Assembly (NCBI GenBank): GCA_013397455.1
Contig: VYZB01000193.1
Span: 244,972 to 308,971, forward strand
Direction: 5' to 3'
Source: Crotophaga sulcirostris
Taxonomy: Eukaryota > Chordata > Aves > Cuculiformes > Crotophagidae
DNA length: 64,000 nucleotides
The position numbers and the translations under genes were made by a program. Below, one piece after another: positions 51,349 through 63,405 of the stretch; position 1 is the stretch's first letter; every line of letters starts with the position of its first letter. The notes beneath the pieces were generated by a model. It saw only the letters and a program-made list of their open reading frames with translations. It was not told the DNA's origin and did not search any database.

Positions 51349-54300
51349 CTGTTTCAGAGAAGTTACAAAGTTCTCAGCTGGAAGCTGATATTCAAGTCAT
51401 TGCAATACATTTGAGATTGCAGTTCAATTACTGGGTATGGTATAAGGTTCAGAAGCAGCTGCTGCATCTCAGAAGAAATAGTTCTCAGAACTACTAACAA
51501 ATAAGAACTGATCAGAAGGTCCAGGGAACATGAAATTCCATAAATGACTGTAACAGAACTACGTTATAGTTGTTTACCATCATTACCCTTCCTATATTGC
51601 TGAAGAAAGGAGACTCCTCTCATATTAAGATTTATTCTTACTTCTCTTCTCAGTAGCTCTTAATTTAGATATTTCTCACTTACAAAATACTTTACATAGC
51701 ACAAAAGCCATTTTGGTAAAGAAAAGGAAAATGGTGTGATGCTGTATAAACCCTAAAGACCATTACAATTGTGTGTGACTTGCCAGAAAATTGTATTACA
51801 TGATATGCATGAATAAGTGTTTTCTTTACAAACGTTTACATGTAAACAGTTTAATATCAAAGTTGTCCGGCAAATGTCTGTTAAAAGTGACATGTAGGAA
51901 CTGGTGGAGCTAAAAAAGTATCTATTTTTCTCCAGTTCATATACAGAAACTGAAGGTCCCACTACTGTTAAGGAAAAAAACTGTTGCTTAATATCACTAT
52001 ACAGTCAACAGTTCTTCTTCTGCAGGACTGGAGAGTTTTTGAAAATGGGTATTCAAGATCAAAGTACCATTCTCTTTAAAAGTGTCTTCAATAAATTATC
52101 AAGGAGCTTATACTTTAGGGTATACAGTTCCTTTAATAACTACTCGTTTCAAAGTTAACTTTTCAAAAAAAAGAGAGATGGGTAGAAGAGACAAATTGGT
52201 TGCTTAAAAGATGTTTGAGTTCTCACCATTATATTTTAGTGAAGGTGAAATCTTGTTACAGATATCATCAGATTAAGTTCTTTGGCAATGAAGTGAGAAA
52301 TCTGCGGTCATTTACTATTTGATTGGGCCTTTCTTCTTGTTATGAGGCAGGACGATTCTTTGAAAAATTAAAGTGTGACTTTTTCCAGCTTTTTAAAAAA
52401 TAAAGAGAAGTCTTTGCATAATCTATGACAGTGTTAGGAAATTTCAGACTAGTGCAAAGTTAAGGAGCTAAATATTTATTTTATGCTGAAAGGATCAGGT
52501 CTTACTTACTTTGGCAACCTGAGAAAGATTTCAAAATATTTAGCCAGGGATTTTTTCCCCTGTTTTGCTCAAAACCATGGTCTACATATTAAAAGAAGAA
52601 GGAAAACAAGCTCTCAGTAAATTATGCATGTCACACCAAAGAATAATAACTTGCTTGATAAATAGCAGAAAATATTATGTGGATTAAAATTATAAAGGCA
52701 ACTTTGATAATAAAATGGGAATAATATACAACTTGAGACACCGGTAAGATGTCCTTCAGCCTAATTTGGCTTCCAACTGTAGCTCAGATTTTGAGATGAA
52801 GCTATTTATTTTGAGTAATTGTTATAAAGTTCAGCCAAAGATGCAGTGTAATGCCATTGCATAGCAGTTGATCTTTGAACTTCTCCAGAATAAAATATTA
52901 TGCCATTTGAAATAATCCACCCTAGATATTCTTTTTCTATCTGTTTTTTACAACTGCTTTAAGTGAAAAAGTTCTTATTATCTGAATTAGGTTCCCTTTT
53001 GCTAAATGACAAAATAGTGTAACCTCATAGACTAAAAAGTAATATACTTTGTCCTCTTTTTCTCTTTGCTTCAACTATCATGTTCTGTTACATTCAAGGA
53101 CAGAGTGGAAGCATGCTCTATCTATCTACATATATTTATGTATGTGGCCAAGAATTTATTGATATTATAATTGAAATTTGAGAAGTCTAATTCAAGAGTT
53201 ATCATTAGTCTACCTATAACAGTTACAAAAAAATAAAGAATGATAATGAAGTTAAAATTATTCTATGCACTCTTTGTTTCTACCCCTTTTTCTTTATGTT
53301 ATGCTAACCCTCCTGCTGCTCCTCTGAGTCCTAAAGTTGATTTTTTCAGGCTGACGTTGTCAGTGGGAGTGGGTTTTAGCATCTGGAGTCCCTTGTTGTG
53401 AAAAATATCATGTCCGTGTTAGTGATTTCTTCTTCATCACTCTAGAACCCACATTAAGCTATTTTTATATGTTTGCTAACATGCTTTTACACATACCTCT
53501 TTATTTGCTGTCACAGCTCCAGGTTACATGTGAATTTGGTGTTTAAAGTGGCTTTTATTTTTGTTAGACATATACATAGACCAAATTCTGTTTTCTCTTT
53601 GTTGTCCTTAAAACCAGTTTTACTCAGCTCTAAGTCTGTATTCCTTTAACTGACCATGGATGAGTTTTTATAGCTGTGGGGTCACCAGTGCCAAGCCTGT
53701 GCCTTATCTCTTGTCATTGTATGCCTGTGGTCCTCTATGCCCCATCTTGTCTCTCCACTTCTGTTGTCATAGTAGGCCTTTCTCTACACTGTGTTGAAGT
53801 CAGGGTCACAAATGCCTCATTATATACACAGTCATTGCTTGTTGCTGCTATTTATGTAAAAATATGGTGGCGCAACACAAAGATACACGAAAGTCAACCA
53901 AATCAGCCATAGACACCTGATCCACTAGAGAAACTGCTATCACAGCTAAACAAAATGAAAACAAAGCTGGATGCAGGTTACAAGAAGTCCAGACAAGGCA
54001 AACCTAAAAAACCATCCTCCTGATTTCTTCCATATGTGCTACAAAGGTTATGGCCTGTTACTGGCGGTGGCAATGTTCTATTACAGGGCTACCGGTTACA
54101 AATTTCTATGTTTATACAAATATACAGGTTTTCCGTGATGTGAACCAGTAGTACTGGAGCTCTGAGCCAGTTACAATATGTGCTAAAATTGCATTAACAC
54201 TGGTGGTACAAGAGCCTCGCATTGGTTAATTTATCCTGCTATAAATGTATGTAGTTCAGACTGTGAAGTACTGGCATAGCTCTAAGTTAAAGACTAATTT

Positions 54301-57300
54301 TGTAAAAGCTTCGTCCACAGAGTTAGGGACTTGTATTGGCAATGGTTGGATTTAAATGCTGTTTGGCATTGCAGCTGATTTCCGAAGGAACAGAGATGAC
54401 AAAATGCATATGTTTGATACTTGGTCAAGAAAACTTACCTCGATTTGTATCATCATAGAACCATATCCATTCAGATATAAACCAGTGGAAGTATCAGAAG
54501 TTCGTGCTATACAATGATTCTTAATGATTACCAGGGAGAAATTGACACATTTTTCTCTATATAATTTCTTGGCCCAAACATTCAGCCAGAATCATTTAGG
54601 AGCTAATGGATTTTGTTCACAAGCAAATACAACACTGTTTTCTCAATAGCAGCCTGCAGTTTCCCATGCTGAGCCCCACATCAGACATTCAAGACTGAAA
54701 GAAAAAGCTTAAGAATCAGAGAACAGACTACAAGGACAAACAAGTGTTGTTAGCATCCACGTAGAAGGATAATTTAAAAGCTGTAAATTTGTTTCCTTAA
54801 ACTGCACTGCCTGTTAATAAAAACTAGAGTCTGGAATGACAGTCAAACCCATGTTTGTGAGCAAACATTATTGGTAAACAGACAATCTATGTACCTATAC
54901 CCTAAATGGAAAGCAGTTCTAGCTTTGTATCAAGAAAATAACCCTCAAAAGTCCTCAAGAAGAAGTTTATTTATTCTTTCAACTTTAACCAGACTGCAAA
55001 ACTCATGAAACAATTGTGTGGCTGTGACACTGGCAGCAAGACAGTCTTCACCATTAGGGAGGTTGTCAGTTTGAAGTACTGGTTAACCAGGAAGAGTAAA
55101 ATGGCTTTCCAATAAGAAAATATTTGCCCACCATACAGATTCTGGAAGACAGAAGTAGTTTTAGAAGCTTCAGAGAAATACTTTTACTGATCTTTAGTTA
55201 ACATTAAAAATATTAATAATTACTCATACAGTACATCTGAAAGTTAATAAGCAATTAAGAACATGAAAACAGAGACAAATAAAAAAGGATGAAATATAAT
55301 TTCAGCTTACTTAACCTGAAGTTGTTTATTCAAATGTCAAACTTCTTTATGAAGAAGGTGAAACATGACAACAGGATAGTAGTGCTGTCCCATTTCTCTT
55401 GCTGTTATTCTGGTGTTTAGGACAACATCCAGTTTATGAGGTGGGTTTAGATACAGTCTCATAGCAGCTTAGTTGTCAGGTAACCAATGACATTTTTAAC
55501 ATAGACCTCAGCCATTTATAAAAATATCTAGCACCTGTTTATATTTGTTTTTCTTCTGCACAGGCAAATACTGATGTTCTAAAATAATAGCAATGCAAAA
55601 TTCTTCTTCCTGAATCATTGAAATCCCAAGGTAGCTGATGCACTCCTTGCTTTAAAAACAAACACACATCTCTGCTTGGACATTTATGGTGAAATATGTT
55701 AGACACCATGATTACTTTAGCTGCCTTCTTCTCTAACAACTTTTCACAATCGTTTCAGATGATGGTTGGCAGCTAAATCCAGTGATTTCAAGGGATTTCA
55801 GTCCAACATTGTATTGTTCTTGAATTACTCTGAAAATGTCTTGCTTACAAGGTAAAAATGGCTCTATCTATTCTGGAAAACGCAGATGAGTACAGTACAT
55901 TATCAAACATCCGAAAAACCAACATGGAAACTAGCAAGACGACACAATTATTCTGCACAGTATTCCTCGGTGTGGCAGAAAGATCCTTGAAAACACATGG
56001 CCAGTGTTTTGCAGTCAGTATTACCACTTGGCATACTTATGACTCTTCATCATGCTGAATTCTGTAGCTGTTATCCATAATGCTATCATATCTTTCTATG
56101 ATAGGAGTTGAGTCATGATTCAAACATACATTATTGCTCGCTCACATTTGATAGAAGTATCTCAATTTTTTCACAAATGCATCAGCAAGTTTATCATGGT
56201 ACACGTTTCCTTGACAGATGAACTCCACTTGCTAGTTTAAGCTCTGAACTAAAAACAGTCTTGAACTTGATGATTTTTATGGTAAAATTCTGTAAACTAT
56301 GTGGAAATCCAAGCTTATGCAGAATTTGTTCATCAGTCCTGTTAGGTAGTTACACAGAAGTTACATGGAAACAGAAGTAGGGGACACATGCAAAGAAAGA
56401 CTGAAATGGAATTAGTATACAGGAAGAGATTTTATACCACCTAATGACAATTGCATAATATAGTCAAACTGTAGAGCTCACTATTTAATTAGAAAGTGAG
56501 AGAAAACTTTAGACCCTCCGCAGAGGAACATCCAGTTTTATACAGAAGAATATATATAATATCACCAAAGAGGGAGACTGATGAGCTCTGCAATGTTCAT
56601 ACTACTAGACAAGATGAGCACAGTGGCAAAGCAGAAAAGTAGCCTATATATCTGAAGTATTGTTAGCCACCCAAGCAAGCACTTAACCAACTTGATCTGA
56701 AAAATCTGCATCTAGGATCATAAGAGGACGTTTCTACAATTACTTCTCATCCTTCACTGCCTGTGCAGCAACAAGAGAAATAAGAGATTGCCTGTGCAGG
56801 TTTCAGGATGTTACAACATTATCTCACAAAAGAAAATTTATTCAAGTTAATAAATTCTTTCTCATGTTTCTCTTTCTTACTTCTTTCTTTTCCAAACTGG
56901 CATAAACTGCACTCACTCTAACCAACAAGCTGCACCTGTCTTGAAAGAATCAGTTCGAGTCTACTGTCTCATTTGCAATTGTACTTCTAACTTGTTTCTT
57001 AGAGGATGGCCTGTTCCCCTCTGAACCCTAGATTACTCCAGGATAAATTTAACTATTTTTAGATGATGGCTGAGTAACATTAAGACATCCTTTACTAGGA
57101 TATCTATGGTATAAATTCTTGATGACCTTGCACATATTTATTCTCTGTAATCACAGTAAACTTGTTGCACTAACTACTGAAATCTGTACTGAAGTTTGCT
57201 ATCGCTCCTGCTCTGTTCAGCCCAAGGCACACATATGTATTGTCAGCTTCCTTGCCACAGTTTTTGAACTTCTCCCAAGTACCCAGTTCTGAATTAGACT

Positions 57301-57869
57301 TCACAGTTAGAGGTTTTCTGGTAATTAATACCTTTAAAAAAGGCTGCTGGCCTTTCTGTATTCATCATATATTATATCATACTTATATAGTTAGTGCATG
57401 AATTAAAAAAAAAAAAGTTGTATAATTTAGATTATTATTAAATTCTGATCATGCAACCTTATGGTCTTAAACACTGCACAGTGCTTTCCAGACATTTGGT
57501 GCGGGCATAGTGTGTTTCAAGTTGTGCACCAAAATACGTAATTTATGGCACTTACCTGACCATTTAAGGATGGTGTTAAGGAGCTAAAGCTCAAACAGAG
57601 CCACAACTGGCAACAAATGTCAAGAGGAAAAAGGACTCATACCAGTAAGTTAACAGTAAAAGAATAAACAAAACATATGTGTGCATCACTAAATAGATAG
57701 GTGATGTAGTAAAAGTGAATACAAGTAAGGGTGAGATGACCAATGTTTTGCTTTCCTGAGTCTTTATAAAAGTCTCAGAGATCTTTGTGCCTAAAAGCAT
57801 TTTAAGACGGAAAGAAATTACTGAGAGTAGGAAAATCTGGATCATGGTTTTCTTGAAAAATCTCAGCAC

Positions 57870-58980
57870 TTACAGGGTCATGAGACCAGATGAGATGAAA
57901 CCAAGGTGCTGAAAGAGCTTGTAAGGGATCTCTGAGAGGTCATAGAGGCTGGAGGATGTCTCCAGTCACTAAATAAAGACAAATATTGCATAACCTTCAA
58001 AAATGTCAAGATAGACAATTGGGGAACTCTACAGTAGTCATCATTACTTCAGTTCCTGGGAAAAAGATGTTGTAAGCCTTCTTTGAAGTCATTTTTGAGC
58101 ACATGAAGAAGAACATACATGTGAATGGCAACATGACCAATGTTTTACTTCCATGATGAAATGACTAGATCCAGGAATCAATGGATGTCTCCTACCTTGA
58201 TCTTAAATGTGATCTCCTACTACACCATTGTAGTCACTACTGGATAGCTGAAAAAAATGTTTACCTATGATCTGGAAGAAGGGGTGGAGTGTGGATTCAC
58301 CATCAGATGACACCAAGGGTGGATGAACCAGTCAATGCATGCAAGAGAAGGTCTCCAACTAGAGGAAATAGGTCTCTTGAGAGGAAGGGACTGACAGGAA
58401 CCCCATGCAATTGGGGCAGGAGCAAAGGGCATCTCTTCTTATGGCAGGCAAATTTCAACAGAAATGTGGGTGGGGAATACTGCACTCTGACTCCCAAAAG
58501 TGTTCCTAAACCAGGTCAAATCCAGTGGCAGTCACCAAGATTGCTGGGGGTTGGAGCACAGACCCTGTGAGATAAAAATGAGGCGCTGTGACTGAACCAG
58601 CTTGAAGTAGAGAGGGCACTGGTGTGTGGGTGTGTAGAGAGGCAGCCTACCCATAACTGCAATGATGTTGTCAAGAGGCTAAAGGCAGGCGCTTTACTGA
58701 GGTGCACCATGGGACTACAATAAGCATTGGTCAGAGTCTGAAGGGAGAGAAGTTTCTGCTGGGTGGAAGAATGCGTCGGGAGGAGTTTAAGATAATTAAC
58801 CCATGGAGAAGGTTGCCCAGAGGTCTTATGTCCATCTTTGGAAGTCTTGAAGACCTGGTTGGAAGAAAGTCTGAGTTCCTTAGTCCAAATGCAGCGCTCA
58901 CTCTTCATTTAGAAGGAGGCTGTGCAGGAGCTCTGCAGGAGCTCTTTCCAGTCTGGATGTTTCTGGGACCTAATCTGTAG
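57870..58980 (+). mobile_element. Old, rearranged CR1 LINE, plus strand
   Basis: Scattered pieces in CR1 order can be recognised. Examples are agaccagatgagatgaaacc with aaggtgctgaaagagctt (start), caattggggaact, cttcagttcctgggaaaaag, ttgagcacatgaag, and a segment like the FINDLDDG block followed by cagatgacacc (about 58270-58315). Then come gactgacaggaaccccatg and aggttgcccagag (about 58810), and a 3'-end-like ctctttccagtctggatg (about 58940). Parts between are missing or scrambled, and the 58.6-58.75 kb stretch is hard to place. It carries many stops. Open frames such as 58516-58908 (minus) are antisense artefacts. Confidence 0.6.
58924..58945. repeat. 11-bp tandem duplication
   Basis: Two perfect copies of gcaggagctct lie in tandem within the 3' part of the old CR1. 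Confidence 0.85.
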
Positions 58981-59771
58981 TTACATTTCCCCTTCAAAGC
59001 ACTCATGATGATGACTTCCTGTGGATGAATACCAAGCTTTAGTGTACACTTCATTCAAGACGGAAAAAAATTTCCTTATCAAAACACAAAAACTCTTCTG
59101 TAAGTACTGTGACTCTCTTAAAGGACTCCTTGAGTTTCTTAGCAGTTTTTTGGGGTTTTGTATGTGTAGAATGGAGGTTTTCTGAGATATATGGATGATT
59201 AGACAGCTCTTTTTACCATCAAGTAAGTATTTAATAAGTTGGGTTTTTTCACTTAAAAAAACCTCAGTATAATATTACTAAACTTTGCCAGCTTCTTCTG
59301 AAATGTCATAAATTGTCAGATTAAGGTCATGACATTGACATGGTGAACTATAATGGTCCTTCTTATGCATGTTACGACCTGTCATACAAAAGCTGAACTA
59401 TTGAGTTTTTCAGTTAGCAAGTCATTGTCTCGATATATTGCAGCTTCTCCAATGCAACAAAATAAAAAGTATTGAACATTCTTGAAAGATTATTCTTACA
59501 ATATAAAATAATTGAATTGTTTAGAAAAAAAATATAATAACCAAATTGATCAGCCTGTAACATGAATGTTACAGATTGATAGTTTGTTAAATTGTTTTTT
59601 AGAATGATATATTTTTATTATTGAAGAAAAAGTCTCAAGCACTTGACATTTTCATTAGAAATAATAATGATTCCTGCATAGTTTCATTGAAATTACTCCC
59701 CATGCTTCACACAAAGAAAACTGAATTTCTTCCTCAAGAATTTTTTTTTTTTCTAACCTCTTCTGGTTTTC
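58981..59771. other. AT-rich DNA between two CR1 pieces, no gene seen
   Basis: This is AT-rich sequence with a run of t near 59740. The plus-strand frame 59621-59923 crosses into the following CR1 and is not a gene. Confidence 0.5.
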
Positions 59772-60297
59772 TATTACCTGGAATACTGCGTTCAGTTCTG
59801 GAATCCTCAACACAGGAAAGACATGGATCTGTTAGAGTGAGTCTAGAGGAGGCCATGAGTATGATCAGCAGAGGGCCGGAGCACCTCCCATATAAGGATA
59901 GATTGAGAGTTGGGCTAGTTTAGTCTAGAGAGGAGAAGGCTCTGGGGAGTCCTTATAGCAGCCTTCCAGTGCTTAAATGAGGCCTACAGGAAAGATGGAG
60001 AGGGGCTCTTTATTAGGGAGTACGGTGACAGGATAAGGGATAATGCTTTTAAGCTGAAAGAGGGTAAATTGAGACTAAATATTAGGAAGACATTTTTACT
60101 GTGAGTGTGGTGAGGCACTGGAACGGGTTGCCAAGAGAAGTCATGGATGGACCCTCCCTGGAGGTGTTCAAGGTCAGTTTGGACAAAAATTTGAGCAACT
60201 TGATCTAGTGGAAGGTGCCTCTGTTCATGGCACGAGAGGTGGAAGTGGATGATTTTTAAGGACCCTTCCAACCCAAACCATTCTATGATTTTATGAT
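59772..60297 (+). mobile_element. CR1 LINE 3' fragment, plus strand
   Basis: This 5'-truncated CR1 starts in the EYC-like segment (acctggaatactgcgttcag). It continues through the RRAM.MI segment, a SLEKRR-equivalent with small changes, the gttaggaag-type C-terminal region and the 3' UTR (ccttccaacccaaaccattc), and ends in a one-and-a-half-unit tail (tctatgattttatga). A base change after the conserved ggtgaggcactgg region and several stops close the frame. Similar in type to the CR1 at 36.6-37.6 kb. Confidence 0.92.
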
Positions 60298-62055
60298 CAA
60301 AGCCCTCAGAAAGCCACTACTTTAGGGGCTCCACACTGCACAGACATTTCCTAGGCGATTTTCCCCAACTATTTATCTTGGTGCAGGGAACCTGACAAAT
60401 GTCCTTTGGAAATGAACAAAGTTCAGTTTCTGAACACGAATCAGACACTGTAAAGGATCTCCTTTCCCTTCCTCTCGTTATGCTGAACAGTCCACCAAAA
60501 CACAGAAAGAAAAATAAGTGATAGTTTCAGTATCTCATGCCATTTGTAATCATGGGTGTAAAACTCTGCATTTCTGTGACTATCATAAGTGTCTTATGTT
60601 CACAAAATTTGCAGTCTCTAATGATACTGAAAAACAATATCTCCACAAACATTTATCTGCCTGAGATGTACATATCTTAAAGGAGGCTCTAATTTAAGAA
60701 AAAAGCTGTTACATTGTTAGTCATGATTGTTCCACAAAGACAGAATCATTTGGAAGGTCAGAGCATAGCTCCAATGAAAACAGAATAGTAAGGTACAGGG
60801 TCTGATTCTGTTACACATCGCACCAGGACATCTTGCTTGACAACGGTGGTACAAAAAATCAGAGTAGAATTTAGGTGAAAGTATCCAAAATCTCATTATA
60901 TAGCTCTAACATGATGTTAAGGAACCAAATAATTACACTGCTAGAACAATTCCAACCGTCTAATTTTTCTACAAACTGCCCATTGTATCATTGCATAAGT
61001 GATGTTTCTTAGACCATTCCATTCTCATTGTTCCATTCTGCTCAATTTAAAATTATAGCAATGAAAGAAAAGTTGCCTTTATTTCTACCAATAAATGCTG
61101 CAATTTTAATATTATTGAAATAAATTTAATGTTAGTTTTCAGTGCTTTTTTCCTAATGCAAGTACAGCACCAGAAGTGTCAGAAGTGTTCTTGCGTCTCT
61201 CTGTACTCTTGCAAGTAGTACAGATGGTCCAATGAAGCCAGCAAAGGTTTTCTTTTCTCTGAATGCTAGTAAGGTCATAAGCAGGATGTACAAGTCACAG
61301 CCCATGGGGTCTGCAATGCCTCTTTTTCTGTTCTTCAGTCCTGAAACAGAGTCTGGGCCCAAAGATCATGTGTTCTGTATCAGTCCTGTGTCAGGCAGGC
61401 AGGTAAATACTATCTTTCCATTCCTTTCCATGCTATGGACTTGCATACTTGGATGATAACTGTGAAGTTTGTGTGAGGAGGGGTTGCCATGAGTACATTT
61501 TTTGAAGCAAGAGGAATTTCACTGCCTAGTGGAAGAACTTGCCCTGCTGAGTGCAAGCTGTAGTCAGAAGTAGTGGCAACTACCATGCAGTGCGAATGAT
61601 TCTGACTTCAGGAGGTCAATGCTTTGTTCTTGACTTTGTTACTGATTTGCTTTGATATCTCAGGCACGTAATTATGCAAAATCTTCTAAATTAATTTACT
61701 TCTGCATGCTTTAATTTTCAGTTTTAAGTGTTGAAACTGAAATTAGTTAGGGTCTGATTTTCAAAGAGATTAAGAATCCATCAGTTCAAAGATTAAAGTG
61801 AATTAAATCATCTAGCAAAACAAATCATTGGCAAAGACATGTTGCCATGTTCGCTTCTGTTGGGATCTTCTAATTTAGAGTGGTTTGCTACAAGTAACAG
61901 GAGGTAGATGCTGGAAACTGAAAGGAATTGGTTGAAGAGATATTTTGCAGAACTAAAATGTTTCAAATCTTCAGATCAAGAAGGAAAGAATAAACAGAAA
62001 GCAGATAAAGTCTGCCATGCTATTTGAGGAGGTAAAAATATGGGCTAACTGTGAA
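60298..62055. other. AT-rich DNA, no gene established
   Basis: No repeat is recognised. A frame at 61232-61456 (plus) spans a GC-richer patch that ends in a donor-like caggtaaat near 61400, but no matching acceptor, family similarity or conservation evidence is available, so no exon is called. Confidence 0.45.
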
Positions 62056-62770
62056 GAATCATAGAATCATAGAATTGTCCAGTTGGAAAAGACCTATGAG
62101 ATCATTAAGTCCAACTGTTCCTGTTCTCTGCTAAACCATGTCCCCCAGAAACTCATCTACCCACCTTTTAAAGACCTCCAGGAATGGTGACTCAACCACC
62201 TCCCTGGGCAGCCTGTTCGAGTTCCTGACCACCCTTTCAGTGAAGAATTTTTTCCTAATATCTAGCCTAAACCTGCCCTGGTGCAACTTATGTCCACCTC
62301 TTGTCCTATCACCTGTCACTTGGAAGAAGAGACCAATACTCCCTTTGCCACAAACTCCTTTCAGGGACTTGTAGACAGTGGTGAGGTCTCCCCTCAGCCT
62401 CCTCTTCTCCAAGCTAAACAATCCCAGCTCTCTCTGTTGCTCTTCATAAGACTTATTTTCCAGCCCCTTCACCAGCTTCTTCGCCCTTCTCTTGGCACTC
62501 TTCAGCACCTCAATGTCCTTCTTGCAGTGAGGGGCCCAAAACTGAACACAAGACTCGAGGTGTGGCCTCACCAGTGCCAAGCAGAGGGGCACAATCACCT
62601 CCCTGATCCTGCTGGTGACACTGTTTCTGATACAGGTCAAGATGCCATTGGCCTTCTTGGCCGCCTGGACACACTGCTGGCTCATATCCAGACAGTTGTC
62701 AATCAGCACCCCCAGGTCCCTCTCTGCCAGGCAGCTCTCCAGCCAACCTTCCCCAAATCTGCAATGCAGA
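62056..62770 (-). mobile_element. CR1 LINE 3' half, minus strand, comparatively intact
   Basis: The plus strand opens with the tail atcatagaatcatagaattg and agttggaaaagacctatgag, then runs back through the complement of the C-terminal coding region to the RT thumb, ending near ccaaccttccccaaatctgc. The 3' UTR is short. Unlike the other CR1 pieces in the window, its coding part is open from the truncation point to the natural stop, which points to a younger insertion or fewer mutations. The 5' part, with the endonuclease and catalytic RT boxes, is missing, so it cannot move by itself. Confidence 0.95.
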
Positions 62771-62784
62771 AAGTTGTAATCCAA
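62131..62784 (-). pseudogene. Partial CR1 ORF2 C-terminal region, open frame of 217 codons
   Basis: This is the longest open frame in the window. From about residue 10 it reads in register with the C-terminal part of CR1 reverse transcriptase. In order come [55 protein letters not shown], then [16 protein letters not shown] and [20 protein letters not shown]. It ends at [17 protein letters not shown] and the natural stop. The first residues and the start codon come from flanking sequence, so this is an accidental start. The catalytic YxDD box and endonuclease are absent. It is not a host gene; expression is not implied. Confidence 0.88.
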
Positions 62785-63159
62785 TGACTAGGTAGCAGAA
62801 TAGGTGATGATATTCAATGCAGAGAAGAGTAATGCCACTCACATCCAAGCAAAACTCAGCCCTATCTTTTCGGGATGTTTATGGCTCAAAACTGAATATT
62901 ATACATAGACTGAAATTGTTGAGGGATGGCATATATTTTTATGAAAATATTTAGTAGCAGTTAAAGAAAATAGAATACTAAATACTTTTAGACAAAGGAT
63001 CCAACTATACCATCATGTACAGTAACTACATCTCTCTGGTAGCTATTTCAAAAGCATATAGACAAAGCAAAAAGTCAAAAGATGGTTTATTATGTGGAAC
63101 ATATTCCTGAGATGGAAGGAAGATACCTTGTCAGTCCAGTGGTTCTTGTGTTTGCAGGA
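62771..63159. other. AT-rich DNA, no gene seen
   Basis: Nothing is recognised between the two CR1 pieces. Confidence 0.5.
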
Positions 63160-63405
63160 AGAAGGATAGTGTAGAGGTCTTTAAAATCATGAATATTGTG
63201 AAGAATAAACAGGGGCATATTATCTACCTTCTCCTCTAGTACAAGAAATATTGGATATAAAATGTAATCGTCAGACAGAAGGTTGAATCCTCAAGAGATG
63301 GTTTTCTTCACATTTTGAGCAGATAACATGCAAAATGCTTCACTGAAGATTTGATCATCCCTAAAGGTTCTAGTTATTCCAAAAGCTACTGAACAAGCTC
63401 AAGGA
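63160..63405 (+). mobile_element. Very old CR1-like fragment, plus strand
   Basis: The sequence shows, in order, gtagaggtctttaaaatcat, an agtacaagaaatattgg segment, cagacagaaggttgaatcct, gatggttttcttcacatttt and a ctgaagatttgatc segment. This is the arrangement of the C-terminal coding part of ancient amniote CR1/L3-like LINEs. Divergence is high and no 3' tail is visible. The call rests on the order of short matches from memory. Confidence 0.5.

Larger units (their letters stand above)
46421..57869. other. About 11 kb of AT-rich DNA, no gene or clear transposon seen
   Basis: Frames here are short and of no recognisable family. A 30-bp tandem duplication and a short CA-rich run are the only clear structures. 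A phrase near 50208-50260 (ggaggtggtggagtacc) weakly recalls CR1 coding sequence but is too short to call. Confidence 0.5.

Noticed and set aside
54440..54500. atcatagaaccat resembling a CR1 tail
   Set aside because: The adjoining sequence does not continue as a CR1 3' UTR.
58516..58908. 130-codon minus-strand frame
   Set aside because: It is antisense to the old CR1; Ser/Thr/Leu-rich with no domain.
61232..61456. Possible exon ending in a caggtaaat donor
   Set aside because: There is only one donor-like motif. There is no clear acceptor, no protein similarity and no conservation data.
62281..62787. 168-codon plus-strand frame
   Set aside because: It is antisense to the open CR1 frame on the minus strand.
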